A DNA stretch of 64,000 nucleotides from the NCBI RefSeq assembly GCF_004362215.1, contig NZ_SNWR01000001.1, positions 3,826,001-3,890,000 on the forward strand, in the 5' to 3' direction. Source of the stretch: Paractinoplanes brasiliensis (lineage in GTDB: Bacteria > Actinomycetota > Actinomycetes > Mycobacteriales > Micromonosporaceae). Within the stretch, counting starts at the first letter, position 1. Each line of letters begins with the position of its first letter. A model generated the notes under the pieces. The model searched no databases. It was not told the DNA's origin and saw only the letters and a list, made by a program, of their open reading frames with translations. Shown here piece after piece: positions 8,880 through 17,608 of the stretch. The position numbers were made by a program, and so were the translations under genes.

Positions 8880-9782
8880 TCAGCCTCGCGGGCCGTCGAG
8901 CAGCGAAGGGTCGTCCCGCAGCAGCGCGGCCAGCCGGCGGGCTGCCATCTCGGTCTCTTCGGGCCGCTCGACCTGCAGTGGAATCGGCTGCGGCAGCGGG
9001 GTCGGCATGCCACGCTGCTCCGGGATCGGGCCGGGCGCCGGCACGCCCCGCTCGGCCGCGGACGGCTCGGCGGGCGGGCGGTGCTGCTCGGGCTGGATGC
9101 GGCGAGTGGCGGCCGACGAGTCGGACGGGGCCTGCGAATGCTGCGGCGGCACGGGCGGGGGCGGCGTGGCCGCGAACGGGTGGGGCGGATAGGCCGCTGG
9201 TTGAGTGCCCGACGCCATGCCGAGGTCACGCAGGCGTGCGCCCAGGTCACGGGAGGACTCGCCCGGGTCGCGCTCCGGATAGGCGTCGGCGGCGGCCGGG
9301 GAGCCGAACGAGCCGTACCGGCGCTCGGCGGTGTCGGAATCGCCGTAGAAGCGATCGTCGGACGGGTAGCCGACGCTCGCCGGGCCGAACCTGTCCTGAT
9401 CGTCGTGACTCACCGGCTCAGCGGCGGGGGCAGCGGGCGAATAGGGCGCCGCCGAATAGGGCCGATCGACCGGCTCGTCGGCGTCGAGGTCGAAATCCAC
9501 GTGCCGGGGGCCGGGCTCATCGGGCGTCAGGGCTGTGGCGTTCTCCGCGTTGACCTGCACCTGGCCGTCGGAGAGATAGAAATGCAGCAGAAGTGGATCG
9601 CCGGCGCCCTCGACGCCGACGCTCACGCCCAGTTCCGGATGGCGCGCGACAACCGCCGCGATCGCCTCGACGAGCTCGTTGACGGCAGGAGGTGTGGTCG
9701 ACGGCGCCTCACCGGCGGCACGGCGGCGCAGCTCATCACGGCGCGCGAGCTTTTCGAGAGCGTCATCCAATCCGCCTCGCAC
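8880..9782 (-). CDS. proline-rich hypothetical protein linked to the conservon operon
   Basis: A 300-aa protein of unknown function. Residues about 1-110 are ordered: a charged helix (ALEKLARRDELRRR) followed by a small alpha/beta region ending LLLHFYLSDGQVQV. The rest is rich in Pro, Ala, Ser and acidic residues and probably disordered, with a final helix MAARRLAALLRDDPSLLDG. The GTG at 9782 has a GAGAGGA site. It lies 99 bp after the conservon GTPase gene on the same strand and could be the last gene of that operon. Its role is unknown. Confidence 0.7.
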   Translation of the reverse strand: MRGGLDDALEKLARRDELRRRAAGEAPSTTPPAVNELVEAIAAVVARHPELGVSVGVEGAGDPLLLHFYLSDGQVQVNAENATALTPDEPGPRHVDFDLDADEPVDRPYSAAPYSPAAPAAEPVSHDDQDRFGPASVGYPSDDRFYGDSDTAERRYGSFGSPAAADAYPERDPGESSRDLGARLRDLGMASGTQPAAYPPHPFAATPPPPVPPQHSQAPSDSSAATRRIQPEQHRPPAEPSAAERGVPAPGPIPEQRGMPTPLPQPIPLQVERPEETEMAARRLAALLRDDPSLLDGPRG

Positions 9783-9881
9783 CTGATCGTCCTCTCGTAG
9801 CGGGTCTCGCCGGTTACCACTCTGCCCGCTCGGAGGCCGATTTGGGAACCTCGATCTGCGCGACCCGCCGCACACCCGCCG

Positions 9882-10517
9882 TCAGGAGTACGAGGACTTC
9901 TGACGGATGGCCTTGTCGAGGGCCTGATCGAGCACCACGAGCAGCGCGTCCCGTACCGACGCGCGGAAACGGGCGTCGAAGGAGAGGATTGGCACGTCCT
10001 CGCGTACGGCCAAAGCCCAGCGCACTTCATCCAGGCTGTAGCTCATTTGACCGTTGAACGTGTTCACGCCGACGACGAACGGAAGCCCGGCGCGCTCGAA
10101 GTAGTCCACGGCGGGATAACAGTCGTCGATCCGGTTGGTATCGACCACCACCAGCGCGCCGAGAGCCCCCTTGATCAGGTCGTCCCACATGAAGGCGAAG
10201 CGCGACTGCCCGGGCGTGCCGAAGATGTAGAGCTTCAGCGTCTGGTCGATGGTCAGCACGCCGAAGTCCATCGCGATGGTCGTCGTCGTCTTCATCGTGG
10301 CCTGGCCGGGGTCGTCGATGCCCATGGCCGCCGAGGTCATCTCGGCCTCCGTGGTCAGCGGTGAGATCTCCGAGATGGCGCCGACGGTGGTCGTCTTGCC
10401 GACGCCGAAGCCGCCCGCAACGATGATCTTTACCGGGACCGGCGCCTTCTTCGGACGGTCGCCGCTGCCGACAGCGGCGGTGCCGACAATGCGGTCAGGT
10501 GATTGCTCGTAGTCCAC
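9882..10517 (-). CDS. conservon GTP-binding protein (CvnD-like)
   Basis: A 211-aa small GTPase of the actinobacterial conservon type. The P-loop is GGFGVGKTT at about 34-42, with TTTTIAMDFG as a switch I region, the G3-like FGTPGQ and the G4-like GVNTFNG. In conservons this MglA-like GTPase works with a roadblock protein downstream of a membrane histidine kinase. Its 5' end overlaps the DUF742 gene by 23 bp, so the operon is tightly coupled. The input signal is not visible from sequence. Confidence 0.92.
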   Translation of the reverse strand: MDYEQSPDRIVGTAAVGSGDRPKKAPVPVKIIVAGGFGVGKTTTVGAISEISPLTTEAEMTSAAMGIDDPGQATMKTTTTIAMDFGVLTIDQTLKLYIFGTPGQSRFAFMWDDLIKGALGALVVVDTNRIDDCYPAVDYFERAGLPFVVGVNTFNGQMSYSLDEVRWALAVREDVPILSFDARFRASVRDALLVVLDQALDKAIRQKSSYS

Positions 10518-10956
10518 GGATCACTCGCATGATGGTCTCAGGGTCAGGGGTCTCGTTGTCCAGCACGTGGACGTCCAGTTGGCCGGCGGCCCGAAGGTCG
10601 CCGACGAGGATGCGGGTGACGCCGAGATGTAGGCGCAGCCGGGCGGAGATCTCCGCCACGGAGACGGGCTCGCCGCAGAGGCCCACGATGGCGCGCATCT
10701 CGGGGGAGAGGCGCACGGGACCGGCGGCGGGGTTGACGGTCACCTGGGTTTCCATCCCGATGTTGGGATCGGCGCCGTCGGTGCGCCCGGACGTGATGAC
10801 GAACGGGCGCAAGCCAGAGGTCTGCTCGCCGGCCGGCGGCTCCTCGTCCCGGGTCGCGGGACGGTAACCGCCGGCCGAGAGCGGGCCGGACTGCAGGAAG
10901 GGGCGGACACTCGGCCGAGCCGGGTGTGCCGGGTCGTCGGGGTCCGAATAGGTCAT
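10495..10956 (-). CDS. DUF742 family protein (CvnC-like)
   Basis: A 153-aa cytosolic protein. The first 60 residues are Pro-rich and flexible. The C-terminal DUF742 domain reads like a winged helix (LSPEMRAIVGLCGEPVSVAE and RLHLGVTRILVGDLRAAGQL) and ends in ETIMRVIRGLRAI. It is the third component of a conservon. The ATG overlaps the stop of the roadblock gene (ATGA), and its 3' end overlaps the GTPase gene. Confidence 0.9.
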   Translation of the reverse strand: MTYSDPDDPAHPARPSVRPFLQSGPLSAGGYRPATRDEEPPAGEQTSGLRPFVITSGRTDGADPNIGMETQVTVNPAAGPVRLSPEMRAIVGLCGEPVSVAEISARLRLHLGVTRILVGDLRAAGQLDVHVLDNETPDPETIMRVIRGLRAIT

Positions 10957-11417
10957 TGTTGAACGGCGTTCTTCAACTCGGCGATCAAACGCGGGCTGAG
11001 GGCGCCACCCGCGCGGGTGGCGAAGAGTGTCATCTCGTACGCCAGCGTGCCCAGGTTTGCCGAGCGATCGGCGATGACGCCGAGCACCGAGCCGGCGCTG
11101 ATCGCGGTGACCAGCAGATACCCGTCGGCCATGTCGATGATCACGCGGTTCAGGGAACCGAGGCGGTACCAGCTCGCGGCGCCGCCGGCCAGGCTGGTCA
11201 GGCCCGAGACGACAGCAGCCAGTCGCTCCGCGTTCGGCCGGTCCTTGATCGCCGACATCGCCATCAACAGGCCGTCGGAAGACACCGCAATGGCCTCGAT
11301 CACCCCGGCCGTGCCCGAGGTGAAGGAGTCCAGCAGCCAGTTGAACGTCTTGGCCTCGGCGCTCAGCTGAGACTGGGCGTAACCGTTACCGGTGTCGGTG
11401 CTGTAGGGGGAAGTCAT
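10953..11417 (-). CDS. roadblock/LC7 domain protein (CvnB-like)
   Basis: A 154-aa protein of the Roadblock/LC7 family. The core includes FNWLLDSFTSGTAGVIEAI, followed by the strand-turn-strand VSSDGLLMAMS and a second sheet with ADGYLLVTAISAGSVLGVI. In conservons this dimeric protein acts on the partner GTPase. The ATG at 11417 overlaps the histidine kinase stop by 4 bases. The long upstream extension of the frame lies inside the kinase gene and is not used. Confidence 0.92.
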   Translation of the reverse strand: MTSPYSTDTGNGYAQSQLSAEAKTFNWLLDSFTSGTAGVIEAIAVSSDGLLMAMSAIKDRPNAERLAAVVSGLTSLAGGAASWYRLGSLNRVIIDMADGYLLVTAISAGSVLGVIADRSANLGTLAYEMTLFATRAGGALSPRLIAELKNAVQQ

Positions 11418-14278
11418 CGCGGTTGTCCCTCGGGTTGTGGCTGAGTTTCGTTCAGCGCGAGTGCGACGCCGTACTCGAACTGTTCCATCAGGGCTCGGGC
11501 CGCCTCCGGGTCGAGAGGCAGGCTCGGTGAGGCGGGCGGCGGGTAGTTCGGCTCGTCCTGGGGAAGGGTCGCGCCGGGTACGCGGCGCGCCAGGGGAGCG
11601 TGTCCGGCCGACGGCGGCGACGACATGTTCGTCTCGGCGACGTGCCACTGGGCGCGGCTGACGCCGGCCTCGAAGTCGTCGAACGCGGCCCGTGCCGCCA
11701 TCGCGTCGTCCTCGGACGGCGGACGGCTGGGCAGGGGCGTGCCGCTCTCGGCCGGCAGCTGGCTACCCGGCACCCGCCGGCGCAGCGGACCGGTGTTTCC
11801 GGTGCTCGGCTGCGGCGGCTGGGAGGCCGGCTGGTGCTGAGGGACTGACGGCTGCTGGTATGCCTGGGGGGCGTACCGGTAGTCCTCTTCACTGGTGCGC
11901 TGGTGCGGAATCGCCGGCCGGGCGGGCGGCGGCTCGACGGCCGGCGCCGTCCAGGTGGCCTGGGGCGGCTCCGGTGACTGCTGGTGCCAGGCGTTGGGCC
12001 CGGCGGCCGGCAGCTCCGGCATCGCGGCCGGGACCCGGCCCGCGACGGGCGCGTTCAGGTCGTAGTCCGGCGTGATGACGGGCTGCTGGAAAACCACCGG
12101 TTCCTGGTAGGGAACCGGTTCCTGATAGGCGACGGGCTGCTGATACGGCGAGTACACCGGCTCGGCGTCGTAGACCGGCTGGCCCTCGATCGGCGCTCCG
12201 CCGCGGGCCGGGGCGAACGCGTTCCACGACTGCCCGCTCTCCAGGGTCTGCGTGGCGCGCTGCAGCGCGTTGGCATCGAACGGCTGCTGGCTGCCGGGAA
12301 CCGAGGCCCGCGCCGCGGAACCGGCGATGACCTGGGCGAACTCGGAGGTGTGGTGACTCGGCGCGGTCGGGGCGGACACCGACGGGAACGGCGGGATCTC
12401 CTGCATGTGCGTGTTCGACACGCGGGCGATCAGGTGCGACGGGTTCAGGTCGACCCACGCCGTGATGCCGCCGCCGGGCGTCTCGGTCAGCGTGACCTCG
12501 ATGCCGTGCCGGCGGGCGAGCCGGCCGACCACGAACAGGCCGAGCACCTCACTGGGCGCCAGGTCGAGCCGCTCACGGCGGGTGAGCCGGGCGTTCTCCT
12601 CGGCCAGGCGCTCGGGTGGCATGCCCAGGCCCTGGTCGATGATCGCCAGACGGGCGCCCCCACGCAGCTCGTTCGCGCTGATCACGACGCGGGTGTGCGG
12701 CGGCGAGAACGCGGTGGCGTTCTCCATCAGCTCGGCGAGCAGCAGGGTCAGGTCGGCCAGGACGGCCGGCACGACCACGATCTCTTCCGGGACATCGACG
12801 TCGACGCGGGTGTAGTCCTCGATCTCACCCAGGGCGAGACGGACGACGTCCTGCAGCGGCAGCGGGGCCATGTGCTCGTTGGCGCCGGCGCCGCCGGAGA
12901 GCACGACGAGGCTGGACGCGTTCCGGCGCAGACGGCTTGACATGTGGTCCAGGCGGTAGAGCTCGGAGAGGCGGTCGCTGTCGGTCTCGCGGCGCTCCAG
13001 GTTGTCGATCAGGGCCAGCTGGCGGCCGACCAGGTTCTGCGTACGCCGTCCGACGTGCGCGAACATCTGGGCGACGTTGCGGCGGCCGAGCACCTGACGT
13101 TCCACCAGCCGGACGGCGGTGGTCTGTACGCGGTCGAACGCGCGGGCCAGGTCGCCGATCTCGTCCTGGGCCTCGACGTCGACCGGGTCGAGTCGAATCG
13201 GGCGCACCGACTCGGCGTCGTCGTCGGCCACCCTCTCGAGCTCGGCCTCGGCGGCGCGGGCGATCCGGTCGGCCGAGGTGGTGAGGCGGCGCAGCGGCCG
13301 GGCGACCGCGCGGGCCATGAACAGGCTCAGCGCGACCACGATGAGCAGCAGAAGCAACGAGCCGCCACCGATGAGGAAGGCGTCCCGGATGGCCGTGTCG
13401 CGGTTGTTGGTCACGATCGCGTCCACGTCCGCGGCCACGCGCTTCTCGACGAAGCCGCCGAGGACGAGCACGGACTGCAGCGACGGGAACAGCGTCTCGA
13501 TCTTCAGCCGTCCGACCGCCTCGACCGGGTTGGTCTGGGCCTCCTCCAGGAACTGGGCGCCGACCCGGGCCGAGAACGCGTCCTGGGCGCCGAGGTAGAG
13601 CCGGTACTGGCTGGGCGTGAAGAACTGCTCCGCGTTGGTGATCACCTGCTGGAGCTGGAGCAGTGACCGGCTGAAGAGGCCGATCAGCGGCACACCGTCC
13701 TGCTTGAGCACGACGGCCGCGGTGAGGTGCCCCGACGCCTGGCTGATCAGGTCGTCGCTGAGCAGGGACTGCTCGAGGGCGAACATCTGCCGGCCGACGC
13801 CGGTCTTGAGGTCGGCGTTCGACGACAGCCCGAGTCCGGTGATGATCGGGGTGATGACCTTGGTGAAGTCGTCGACAATCGCGTTCGGCGCGATGGCCTG
13901 GTTGAGCACGTTCTGCCGGGTGATGTCGAGCTTGGCCGCGTTGCGCAGCGCTCGGGCCAGGTCGCGGGACACGGCGTCGCCGCCGTCGTCCACGCGGGCC
14001 ACGGCGTCGCGGGCGGCGGCGCTCTGCACCGCCAGGTCGTTCTGGTTGACCAGGCGGAAAAGGAACCCGACAGAGAGCAGACGCTCCTCCTGCAGTTCCT
14101 GCACCGCGGTGCCGACGCGGGAGGCCAGGGCCACCTGATCGGACGTGTTCTGCGCGTCGGTTGCGGCCTGGACGCGGTTGACGATGATCGGCACGCTCAG
14201 CGCCACGACGCCGAGCAGGGGCACAAGCACCAGCAGGGCGAGTTTGCCCAGGATGCGGAGCTTACCGAAGAGCACCGG
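11414..14278 (-). CDS. conservon sensor histidine kinase (CvnA-like; nitrate/nitrite-sensor type)
   Basis: A large (954-aa) membrane sensor kinase. A TM segment near residues 10-32 (LALLVLVPLLGVVAL) leads to an extracellular helical region of about 280 residues, a second TM (LLLLLIVVALSLFMA), a HAMP domain and a HATPase domain with N-box ELMENATAFSPP and GLGMPPERL. The H-box region (LDHMSSRLRRN) is the atypical form seen in this family. The last 300 residues are Pro/Gln-rich and disordered. I chose the GTG at 14278 because GGGGAG stands 7 bases upstream; alternatives lie up to 14290. It overlaps the upstream sensor-like gene. Confidence 0.88.
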   Translation of the reverse strand, partial: PVLFGKLRILGKLALLVLVPLLGVVALSVPIIVNRVQAATDAQNTSDQVALASRVGTAVQELQEERLLSVGFLFRLVNQNDLAVQSAAARDAVARVDDGGDAVSRDLARALRNAAKLDITRQNVLNQAIAPNAIVDDFTKVITPIITGLGLSSNADLKTGVGRQMFALEQSLLSDDLISQASGHLTAAVVLKQDGVPLIGLFSRSLLQLQQVITNAEQFFTPSQYRLYLGAQDAFSARVGAQFLEEAQTNPVEAVGRLKIETLFPSLQSVLVLGGFVEKRVAADVDAIVTNNRDTAIRDAFLIGGGSLLLLLIVVALSLFMARAVARPLRRLTTSADRIARAAEAELERVADDDAESVRPIRLDPVDVEAQDEIGDLARAFDRVQTTAVRLVERQVLGRRNVAQMFAHVGRRTQNLVGRQLALIDNLERRETDSDRLSELYRLDHMSSRLRRNASSLVVLSGGAGANEHMAPLPLQDVVRLALGEIEDYTRVDVDVPEEIVVVPAVLADLTLLLAELMENATAFSPPHTRVVISANELRGGARLAIIDQGLGMPPERLAEENARLTRRERLDLAPSEVLGLFVVGRLARRHGIEVTLTETPGGGITAWVDLNPSHLIARVSNTHMQEIPPFPSVSAPTAPSHHTSEFAQVIAGSAARASVPGSQQPFDANALQRATQTLESGQSWNAFAPARGGAPIEGQPVYDAEPVYSPYQQPVAYQEPVPYQEPVVFQQPVITPDYDLNAPVAGRVPAAMPELPAAGPNAWHQQSPEPPQATWTAPAVEPPPARPAIPHQRTSEEDYRYAPQAYQQPSVPQHQPASQPPQPSTGNTGPLRRRVPGSQLPAESGTPLPSRPPSEDDAMAARAAFDDFEAGVSRAQWHVAETNMSSPPSAGHAPLARRVPGATLPQDEPNYPPPASPSLPLDPEAARALMEQFEYGVALALNETQPQPEGQPR

Positions 14279-15443
14279 ATCGCTCCCCACGTGTCGGGTC
14301 GAGCTCGCCGTAACCGGGCGATTGACCGTACGGGCTCGGCGCGCCGTAGGGCGGGGGCGGTGCTGCGCCGTACGGGGTGGGGGTGCCGCCGGGCCGGTCG
14401 AGCGCGACGTCGCGGGTGGACTCGCCGATCGGGCGTTGGTCGGCCGGGGCGGCGGGCGTGGCCTCGCGGCGACGCGAGAAGGTCGGCCAGACCAGGGCGC
14501 CGGCCACGAGGAGCAGGGCCAGGACACCGATCGCGATCGCCTCGCCGCGGCGGTAGCTCAGCGAGTCGAGCCGGTCGTCGAGCAGGCGGTCCGTCTCGCG
14601 CAGCGTCACGCCGGCCAGATTGCTGAGCGCGCCCTGCAGGGTGGTCTGCGCCGTCGTGATCGTCGCCGCGCTGGGCTGACCACCGGTCGGGTCGGCGCCA
14701 CGGATGATCTGCTCGATGCCGCGCCGGAACGAGTCGAGGGCGTTGACCAGGCTGCTGCTGAGCGTCGCGCTGGTGGTGTTGTCGACCGCGGCCTGCAGCG
14801 CCTCGGTGAGCCGCTTGACCGATTCCTGCACGGCGATGACCTGGTAGCCGAACTGCGCCTGGATCTGCGGGCGGCTGGCCGCGGGCAGGACCTGGAGCAG
14901 GTTCGCGTAGTCACCCGTGCGGTTCACCTCGACCGTCACGCGCGGCATGTAGGTGGCGACGGCCTGCTGCAGGCTGGAGACGTCGGCGTCCGGGTCGAGG
15001 GACAGCTTGGAGTTCCGCTGTACGGCGGTGTAGAGCGCGAGCGTGAGGTCGGTGACCTCGATGTGCGTGTTGAGCTTGTTGACCGCGCCGGCGGCGTCGG
15101 GCAGCTTGCCGATCTTGGCCTTGATGTCGGCCCAGCGCTCCTTGGTGCGCAGCTGGTCACCGATCCGGCCGTCGACGGCGGAAACGCCGGCAACCGCGGC
15201 GGCCAGCGTCTCGGGTGGCTCGGCGACCCCGGCGAGGGCCGTCGACTGCGACTCGGCCAGCGCGCTGACCAGCGGAGTCAGGGCGGTGATGTACTCCACA
15301 CCCTTCTTCTCCAGCTCCGTGTTGTCCCGTAAGTCGGCGTTGTCGGTCCAAACACGGCCGAAGAGCACCGCTGTCGGCACAAGCACCAAAACCGTCAAAA
15401 TCACCGCGATCGCGGAGCCTAAACGAGTTCGCCGGCTGTTCAT
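14262..15443 (-). CDS. two-TM extracellular sensor-like protein upstream of the conservon kinase
   Basis: A 393-aa protein with an N-terminal TM segment (AIAVILTVLVLVPTAVLFG), an extracellular helical domain of about 270 residues, a second TM (AIAIGVLALLLVAGALVW) and a Pro/Gly/Tyr-rich cytoplasmic tail. It resembles the sensor half of the adjacent kinase but has no HAMP or kinase domain. It heads the operon and overlaps the kinase start by 17 bp, so it may be a co-receptor. I infer this from layout alone. Confidence 0.8.
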   Translation of the reverse strand: MNSRRTRLGSAIAVILTVLVLVPTAVLFGRVWTDNADLRDNTELEKKGVEYITALTPLVSALAESQSTALAGVAEPPETLAAAVAGVSAVDGRIGDQLRTKERWADIKAKIGKLPDAAGAVNKLNTHIEVTDLTLALYTAVQRNSKLSLDPDADVSSLQQAVATYMPRVTVEVNRTGDYANLLQVLPAASRPQIQAQFGYQVIAVQESVKRLTEALQAAVDNTTSATLSSSLVNALDSFRRGIEQIIRGADPTGGQPSAATITTAQTTLQGALSNLAGVTLRETDRLLDDRLDSLSYRRGEAIAIGVLALLLVAGALVWPTFSRRREATPAAPADQRPIGESTRDVALDRPGGTPTPYGAAPPPPYGAPSPYGQSPGYGELDPTRGERSGALR

Positions 15444-15842
15444 TGCTTTCGTCCTCCGCCATGCACACGCGATGAGCCGTAAATTTGGCTACTTTCCGTA
15501 GCCGTCAGGCGCACGGATCCGGACCAATCTATCCGAGAAAACCTCAAGTAACCCCTTTCCAAGGGACACATCTCTCTCGGCTGATCGGGGGATACAGGGT
15601 GCGGTTGTCGTCGTTGTAACAAGCGTTCAGTTTCCGAAACAGCGGGTAGAACCCCAGTCCACACCGGTTCCGGAAGGTACCGCGGCGATGTTAACGGCAG
15701 AGTAGCCCGACGAGAAGCCGCAAGATTTTTCAGTCGTGACCGATAAGACCGGTGTCAATTCAACCGTTTGTAGTCGCGCTATAGCTGTGCGTAATATTTT
15801 GCCGATAGTGGCGGGAGGATTACGCCAGAACGGGCGGAGGAA
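15444..15842. other. intergenic region upstream of the conservon operon
   Basis: About 400 bp with no supportable gene. Short frames on both strands lack ribosome-binding sites and coding bias. The sequence is AT-richer than its neighbours, especially around 15,720-15,800, and should contain the promoter of the minus-strand conservon operon. I could not identify a specific promoter with confidence. Confidence 0.5.
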
Positions 15843-15888
15843 CGGGCCTTTCCCCGGCGTAAGCCGACAGGCAGCGGGGAAAAGCCCG
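15843..15888 (-). terminator. hairpin terminator of the DUF885 gene
   Basis: A 14-bp stem (CGGGCCTTTCCCCG / CGGGGAAAAGCCCG, one G-U pair) with an 18-nt loop starts 8 bp after the DUF885 stop codon. Confidence 0.7.
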
Positions 15889-15895
15889 AAACCGC

Positions 15896-17566
15896 TCAAA
15901 TGCGGGCGAGTGCCTTGCGAAGTGGATCGAGACCCAGGGCTCCGAGGTTCAGTGCGTCCCGGTGGAACGTCTTCAAATCGAAATCCGCACCCTTGCGCTG
16001 CCGGGTCTCCTCGCGCGCCTGCATCCAGATCCGCTCACCGATCTTGTACGACGGCGCCTGGCCCGGCCACCCGAGGTAACGCTTCCACTCGAACCGCAGC
16101 GTCTTTTCCTCCATGCGCGTGTGCGCCCGCAGGAACTCCCAGCCCAGCTCCGGTGTCCAGCGCTCGCCCGGGTGGAAACCGAACGGGTTGTCCCGCGGGA
16201 TCTCCAGCTCCAGGTGCATGCCGATGTCGACGATCACCCGGGTTGCCCGCAGGGCCTGGCCGTCGAGCATGCCCAGCCGGTCGCCCGGGTCGGAGAGATA
16301 GCCCAGCTCGTCCATCAGCCGCTCGGAGTAGAGCGCCCAGCCCTCGCCATGCCCCGAGCACCAGCAGAGCAGCCGCTGCCAGCGGTTGAGCGTGTCGGCG
16401 CGCAGCAGGGCCTGGCTCACCTGCAGGTGATGACCCGGCACGCCCTCGTGATAGACCGTCGTGACCTCACGCCAGGTGGAGAACTCGGTGACCCCCTCGG
16501 GCACGGCCCACCACATGCGCCCCGGGCGGCTGAAGTCCTCGCTCGGGCCGGTGTAGTAGATGCTGCCGTCGCTGGTCGGGGTCAGACAGCACTCGATCCT
16601 GCGCGCGGGCGGCTCGATGTCGAAGTGCGTGCCGTTCAGCTCGGAGATCGCCTTGTCGGCGAGCGCCTGCATCCAGTCGCGGAACGCCTCCTTGCCGGCG
16701 ATGTTGCGGGCCGGATCGGCGTCGAGCGCGGCCACGGCCTCGTCGATCGAGGCCCCCGAACCGGCGATCAGCGCGGACGTCGCGCGCATCTCCTCCTCGA
16801 GCCGGAACAGCTCGGCGAACCCCCACTCGTACGTCTCCTGCAGGTCCACCTTGGCGCCCAGGAAGTACTGCGAGGCCAGCTCGTACCGTTCCAGGCCGGC
16901 GGCCTCCTTGTCGCGTCCGCGCGGGGCCAGGTCGCGGCGCAGGAACTCGGCGAAGTCGGCGGTGGCCGCGGTCGCGGCGTCGGCGCCGCGGGTCAGCTCG
17001 GCGGCGAGCGCGCCGTCGGCCTCGAGCCCCGCGGCCAGGCCGCGATAGAAGTCGTCACGGTCGGGGTCGGTCCACGCGTCGCACTGCTCGGCCACGGCCA
17101 GCATCTGCGCGCGGGCGCTGACCCGGCCCGCGTCGGCCTCCTCCAGCAGTGTGCGGCGATACTGGTCGAGCGCGCGCGGCAGGTCGTTGAGCCGAGCCGC
17201 GATGTTGGCGACCGCCTCCTCACCCGTGGTCGGCATCACGTCGAAGACGCCGCGCAGCGCGTGCAGGCCGCTGCTGATGACGCTGATCTCGCTCTTGGTC
17301 ACGCCGGCCTCCTCCCGGGCCAGCTCCAGCCCGAGCCGTTCCATCATGGCGTCCTTGGCGACCGCCTCGGACTCGGTTTCCGGGTAGACCACGTCAAGAT
17401 CATTGAGCGTACGGCGGGTCAGCTCGGCCTGGGCCGCATAGCCCTCGGCGGAGAAGTCGTCGGTCTTGGCGTCGTGCCCCGAGATGCCGACATAGGTGGC
17501 GCCGAGAGGGCTCAGGTCCGCCCATTCATCGACATAACGGTCAGCGAGGTCATCAATTCGTCCCAC
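15896..17566 (-). CDS. DUF885 family protein, putative metallopeptidase-like
   Basis: A 556-aa cytosolic protein of the DUF885 family. The hallmark motif HEGVPGHHLQ occurs at about residue 393 and GEGWALYSE about 50 residues later, an arrangement like the HExxH...E zinc site of gluzincin peptidases, although the first motif is HEGxPGHH. No signal peptide is seen. The start is the GTG at 17566, which gives VGRIDDLADRYV. It is followed by a hairpin terminator and lies 42 bp downstream of a PHP-domain gene on the same strand, so the two may share a transcript. Confidence 0.88.
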   Translation of the reverse strand: MGRIDDLADRYVDEWADLSPLGATYVGISGHDAKTDDFSAEGYAAQAELTRRTLNDLDVVYPETESEAVAKDAMMERLGLELAREEAGVTKSEISVISSGLHALRGVFDVMPTTGEEAVANIAARLNDLPRALDQYRRTLLEEADAGRVSARAQMLAVAEQCDAWTDPDRDDFYRGLAAGLEADGALAAELTRGADAATAATADFAEFLRRDLAPRGRDKEAAGLERYELASQYFLGAKVDLQETYEWGFAELFRLEEEMRATSALIAGSGASIDEAVAALDADPARNIAGKEAFRDWMQALADKAISELNGTHFDIEPPARRIECCLTPTSDGSIYYTGPSEDFSRPGRMWWAVPEGVTEFSTWREVTTVYHEGVPGHHLQVSQALLRADTLNRWQRLLCWCSGHGEGWALYSERLMDELGYLSDPGDRLGMLDGQALRATRVIVDIGMHLELEIPRDNPFGFHPGERWTPELGWEFLRAHTRMEEKTLRFEWKRYLGWPGQAPSYKIGERIWMQAREETRQRKGADFDLKTFHRDALNLGALGLDPLRKALARI

Positions 17567-17608
17567 TGGGCGACCATACGTTCTCTCCGTGCCTCACGGG
17601 CCCGCTTT

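Noticed and set aside
12944..14626. Several long plus-strand ORFs opposite the conservon kinase
   Set aside because: The minus strand encodes unmistakable TM, HAMP and HATPase motifs, so these are shadows.
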